Origin: an uncultured bacterium | GTDB lineage: Bacteria > Bacillota_I > Bacilli_A > RF39 > UBA660 | Assembly (NCBI GenBank): GCA_949288625.1 | Contig: CASEKZ010000075.1 | Span: 1-6,716 of the forward strand | Direction of reading: 5' to 3' | Length of the DNA stretch: 6,716 nucleotides | In this document: positions 5,114 to 6,716 of the stretch, one piece after another | Numbering within the stretch: position 1 is the stretch's first letter | Layout: every line of letters starts with the position of its first letter | Made by a program: the position numbers and the translations under genes | Notes under the pieces: model-generated | Database searches by the model: none | What the model saw: only the letters and a program-made list of their open reading frames with translations | What the model was told of the DNA's origin: nothing

Positions 5114-5182
5114 TATTACCCTTTCTATTTAAAATTTACTGCATAAACCTACGTTTACTACTACTTTTAAACGAGGGTAACA
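5114..5182 (-). promoter_or_regulatory. Structured leader RNA able to sequester the RBS of the 99-aa gene
   Basis: In the minus-strand RNA, UGUUACCCU (5182-5174) is complementary to AGGGUAAUA (5122-5114; one G-U), and the latter overlaps the AAAGGG ribosome binding site. Inside this closing stem lie two smaller hairpins: CGUUUA/UAAACG (5173-5168 with 5157-5152, 10-nt loop) and GGUUUA/UAAAUU (5149-5144 with 5138-5133, 5-nt loop, two G-U pairs). An alternative pairing of UUUAAAA with UUUUAAA is possible. The arrangement resembles a translational switch, but it matches no riboswitch class I can name, and AU-rich sequence folds easily by chance. Confidence 0.4.
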
Positions 5183-5185
5183 TTC

Positions 5186-5214
5186 ATTTTACTACTATTT
5201 AAAAGTATTGTCAA
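5186..5214 (-). promoter_or_regulatory. Near-consensus promoter of the 99-aa gene inside the rmuC 3' end
   Basis: The minus strand has TTGACA (5214-5209), a 17-bp spacer, then TAAAAT (5191-5186), one mismatch from TATAAT. It is the only consensus -35 box found in the window. It straddles the rmuC stop (5195-5197). Transcription would start near 5179, at the 5' arm of the leader stem. Confidence 0.75.
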
Positions 5215-6286
5215 TAATTTTATCATTATTTAACTCTTTGGTATCTACATTGTTAATCGCTTCAAATCTTTTAGAAATTTTATCAGTTGTTATATGAATG
5301 TCATTTGCATCACGACTAACAGCTTCAATACTTCTTGATAGTTTATTCCATCTTTCCTTATATCTTCCAAAATCTACTGATAATTTATTTAATTCTTCAT
5401 GAATGATGCTTGTATATTTATCTTTTTCAATGTTTTTAATTACTAATTGTATGGTTGTTAAAGTACTCATTAAAGTGGTAGGTGAAGCGATCCAAACTCT
5501 TTTTTTATACGCATAGTCAATAATGTCAGAATGATATGCATTAAGTTCCGCAAATAAAGCTTCTGCTGGTAAAAACATGATCGCCTGATCACTTGTTACA
5601 TTCTTGATAATATATTTACTTGCAATGGCATCAATATGCTTTTTAACATCTTGTTTAAACTGTTTTTCAGCGTTTTGTCTTTCTAATATGCTAACTTTTT
5701 TATCAATCATAATTCTATAATTTTCAAGTGGAAATTTGGAATCAATTGCAATGGTACCCAAAGGTTCCGGAGCAAATAATACGCAATCTGCAATAACTCC
5801 AGTATCAAACATATACTGCATCTTGTATATATTATCATTATTTTCACCAAAAACACTAGCCATAATATGTTTTAAATTAACTTCGCCAAATATACCCCTA
5901 GTTTTTTTATCCGTTAAAATAGATTGAAGAGATACTATGTCTGTTGATAAGCCATCTATTTTCTTTTGTGCCTCATCAATTTTAGATAATCTTTCGATAA
6001 CCGATGTAAAAGTTTTATTAGTCTTCTCAAAATTTTCATCTAACCTCTCATTGACTCTATCATTTATCAAATTAAGTTTCTTTTCTATTTTATCATTCAT
6101 TCTTTCAAAGTTATTATTAAAATTATTGTTTACGGCATCTTTAAATTCGCCCAATTCCTTTACCATGTTGGTTTCTAATTTACCTAATCTTTCTGTTATG
6201 TTACCTTCATTTATATTTTTAGATATAGAAAAAATTACTAATAATACTATCAAAACAAGTAAACCAATTATTACGTATTCCATCAT
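5195..6286 (-). CDS. rmuC: DNA recombination protein RmuC
   Basis: RmuC-family protein of 363 aa, linked in E. coli to limiting recombination at inverted repeats; the fold resembles restriction-type nucleases, but activity is not well established. One N-terminal membrane segment (about 4-21) anchors it with the rest in the cytoplasm. A long coiled coil follows (about 30-125, with N-rich stretches near 53-59), then the conserved domain: RGIFGEVNLKHI (130-141), AIDSKFPLENY (180-190, with the D182 and K184 expected of the catalytic centre), MFLPAEALFAEL (237-248), WIASPTTLMSTL (265-276), and a C-terminal helical tail. I chose the ATG at 6286 (6283 is equally possible) because GGAGGA (6291-6296) lies just upstream; the in-frame ATG at 6298 overlaps that site. 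Its 3' end holds the promoter of the downstream gene. Confidence 0.93.
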   Translation of the reverse strand: MMEYVIIGLLVLIVLLVIFSISKNINEGNITERLGKLETNMVKELGEFKDAVNNNFNNNFERMNDKIEKKLNLINDRVNERLDENFEKTNKTFTSVIERLSKIDEAQKKIDGLSTDIVSLQSILTDKKTRGIFGEVNLKHIMASVFGENNDNIYKMQYMFDTGVIADCVLFAPEPLGTIAIDSKFPLENYRIMIDKKVSILERQNAEKQFKQDVKKHIDAIASKYIIKNVTSDQAIMFLPAEALFAELNAYHSDIIDYAYKKRVWIASPTTLMSTLTTIQLVIKNIEKDKYTSIIHEELNKLSVDFGRYKERWNKLSRSIEAVSRDANDIHITTDKISKRFEAINNVDTKELNNDKIIDNTFK

Positions 6287-6309
6287 TAAATCCTCCATAA
6301 TACAATATA

Positions 6310-6315
6310 ATTATA
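6310..6315 (-). promoter_or_regulatory. -10 box of the rmuC promoter
   Basis: The minus strand reads ATGTATAAT: a consensus TATAAT with TG immediately before it rather than one base further up. Transcription would start near 6303, leaving a leader of under 20 nt that begins just before the GGAGGA ribosome binding site. The -35 region is a featureless T-rich tract. Confidence 0.55.
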
Positions 6316-6335
6316 CATCATAATTAAAATAAATA

Positions 6336-6363
6336 AAAACTAAAATAATTTTATTTTAGTTTT
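6336..6363 (-). terminator. AT-rich intrinsic terminator of the Rpn-like gene
   Basis: A perfect 13-bp inverted repeat (6336-6348 and 6351-6363) with only one G-C pair, starting 1 nt after the TGA stop of the Rpn-like gene. On the minus strand it is followed by U-rich sequence (complement of 6326-6335). It separates that gene from rmuC, whose promoter lies just beyond. Confidence 0.7.
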
Positions 6364-6364
6364 G

Positions 6365-6716
6365 TCATCTTAAATCTTCTATTTCCTTTTCTGATAATCC
6401 AGTTAATTCACTAATTGTTTTAATATCCATGTTTTTATTTAACATGTTAATCGCTATGTTTCTTTTCGACTCAATTATTCCCTTATTTTTTCCTTCTATA
6501 ATACCTTGTTCCATACCTTTTTCAATGCCTTTTTCAATACCTTGCTTGATACCTTTTTCAATGCCTTTTTTCTTCCCTTCGTCATATCCTTCTTTATATC
6601 CATCTATCATTGCGTATTCTCTTATCCTGTTTTGTATGAACTCTTGCCTTTCTTCTATATCATATATCCCTTGCATCTCTTCTTCCTTTGATACCTTACT
6701 TATCTTCCTTGCCACA
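6365..6716 (-). CDS. Rpn-family recombination-promoting nuclease / PD-(D/E)XK transposase-like protein, C-terminal fragment
   Basis: 116 codons are visible and the frame is open to the window edge; the GTG at 6715 is most likely internal, so this is the tail of a longer gene. It shows the typical end of Rpn (YhgA-like) proteins: a helix with SKEEEMQGIYDIEERQEF (9-26), then a charged run with glycine exactly every fourth residue from 39 to 79 (11 glycines; GIEKGIKQGIEKGIEKGMEQ at 51-70), and a final helix-turn-helix-like piece MLNKNMDIKTISELTGLSEK (91-110). The PD-(D/E)XK nuclease domain would be upstream and cannot be checked. These genes are often multicopy and mobile, though no inverted repeats or target duplications are visible here. 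Stop is TGA, followed by a terminator. Confidence 0.75.
   Translation of the reverse strand, partial: VARKISKVSKEEEMQGIYDIEERQEFIQNRIREYAMIDGYKEGYDEGKKKGIEKGIKQGIEKGIEKGMEQGIIEGKNKGIIESKRNIAINMLNKNMDIKTISELTGLSEKEIEDLR
6479..6601 (-). repeat. 12-nt (four-residue) tandem repeat in the Rpn-like gene
   Basis: Codes for GxxxG steps of four residues, mostly G-I-E-K. At DNA level a 22-bp stretch at 6513-6534 recurs exactly at 6549-6570, a 36-bp (three-unit) offset, which suggests recent duplication of units by slippage. Confidence 0.75.

Noticed and set aside
5937..6323. Plus-strand frame of 128 codons, Ser/Leu/Phe-rich, antisense to rmuC (also 5736-5927)
   Set aside because: Low-complexity mirror of the rmuC coiled coil; no ribosome binding site, and rmuC itself is well supported.
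6479..6601. Possible CRISPR-like array from regular repeats
   Set aside because: Repeats are 12 nt, contiguous, in frame and coding for GxxxG steps, with no spacers.
1..6716. Defence system, toxin-antitoxin pair or biosynthetic cluster
   Set aside because: The two orphans are not adjacent to each other, show no toxin or antitoxin motif, and the remaining genes are housekeeping families.

Overview
The window looks like ordinary chromosome from an uncultured, walled, very AT-rich member of the Firmicutes/Bacilli (possibly one of the small-genome gut lineages once placed near the Mollicutes). The support is strong AU bias, near-consensus TATAAT boxes, AGGTGA-type ribosome binding sites, a murC gene (so peptidoglycan is made), scpA-scpB in the usual Gram-positive order, and a tRNA-Leu with encoded CCA. 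TGA is used as a stop and TGG as Trp, so the code is standard and this is not a Mycoplasma. The taxonomic placement is inference.

Layout, left to right. (1) The first 26 codons of a short-chain dehydrogenase/reductase (minus), separated by a hairpin from murC (minus). (2) A divergent promoter pair: murC leftwards, tRNA-Leu(CAA) rightwards, the tRNA followed by its own terminator. (3) A 170-aa orphan gene (plus) with an uncertain start. (4) A bidirectional terminator, then a minus-strand operon read scpA-scpB-slipin: two condensin accessory subunits followed by a membrane SPFH protein. A 15-codon upstream ORF overlaps the scpA start. (5) Divergent from scpA, a small RNHCP zinc-ribbon gene (plus, TTG start), convergent with a 99-aa orphan (minus); their stop codons overlap inside a shared terminator. 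(6) rmuC (minus), whose last codons carry a -35/-10 promoter for the 99-aa orphan; the leader between them can fold over that gene's ribosome binding site. (7) The C-terminal part of an Rpn-type (PD-(D/E)XK transposase-like) protein with a four-residue glycine repeat, cut by the window edge.

Themes are cell wall synthesis (murC), chromosome segregation and stability (ScpAB, RmuC) and membrane organisation (slipin). Apart from scpA-scpB-slipin the genes are mostly single units with their own promoter and terminator. Five promoters share TGnTATAAT, and most mRNAs appear to have leaders of only about 10-20 nt. No CRISPR array, insertion-sequence ends, defence cassette or biosynthetic cluster is visible. 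The best candidates for something undescribed are the structured leader with its 99-aa orphan, the scpA upstream ORF, and the orphan gene at 1769-2281.
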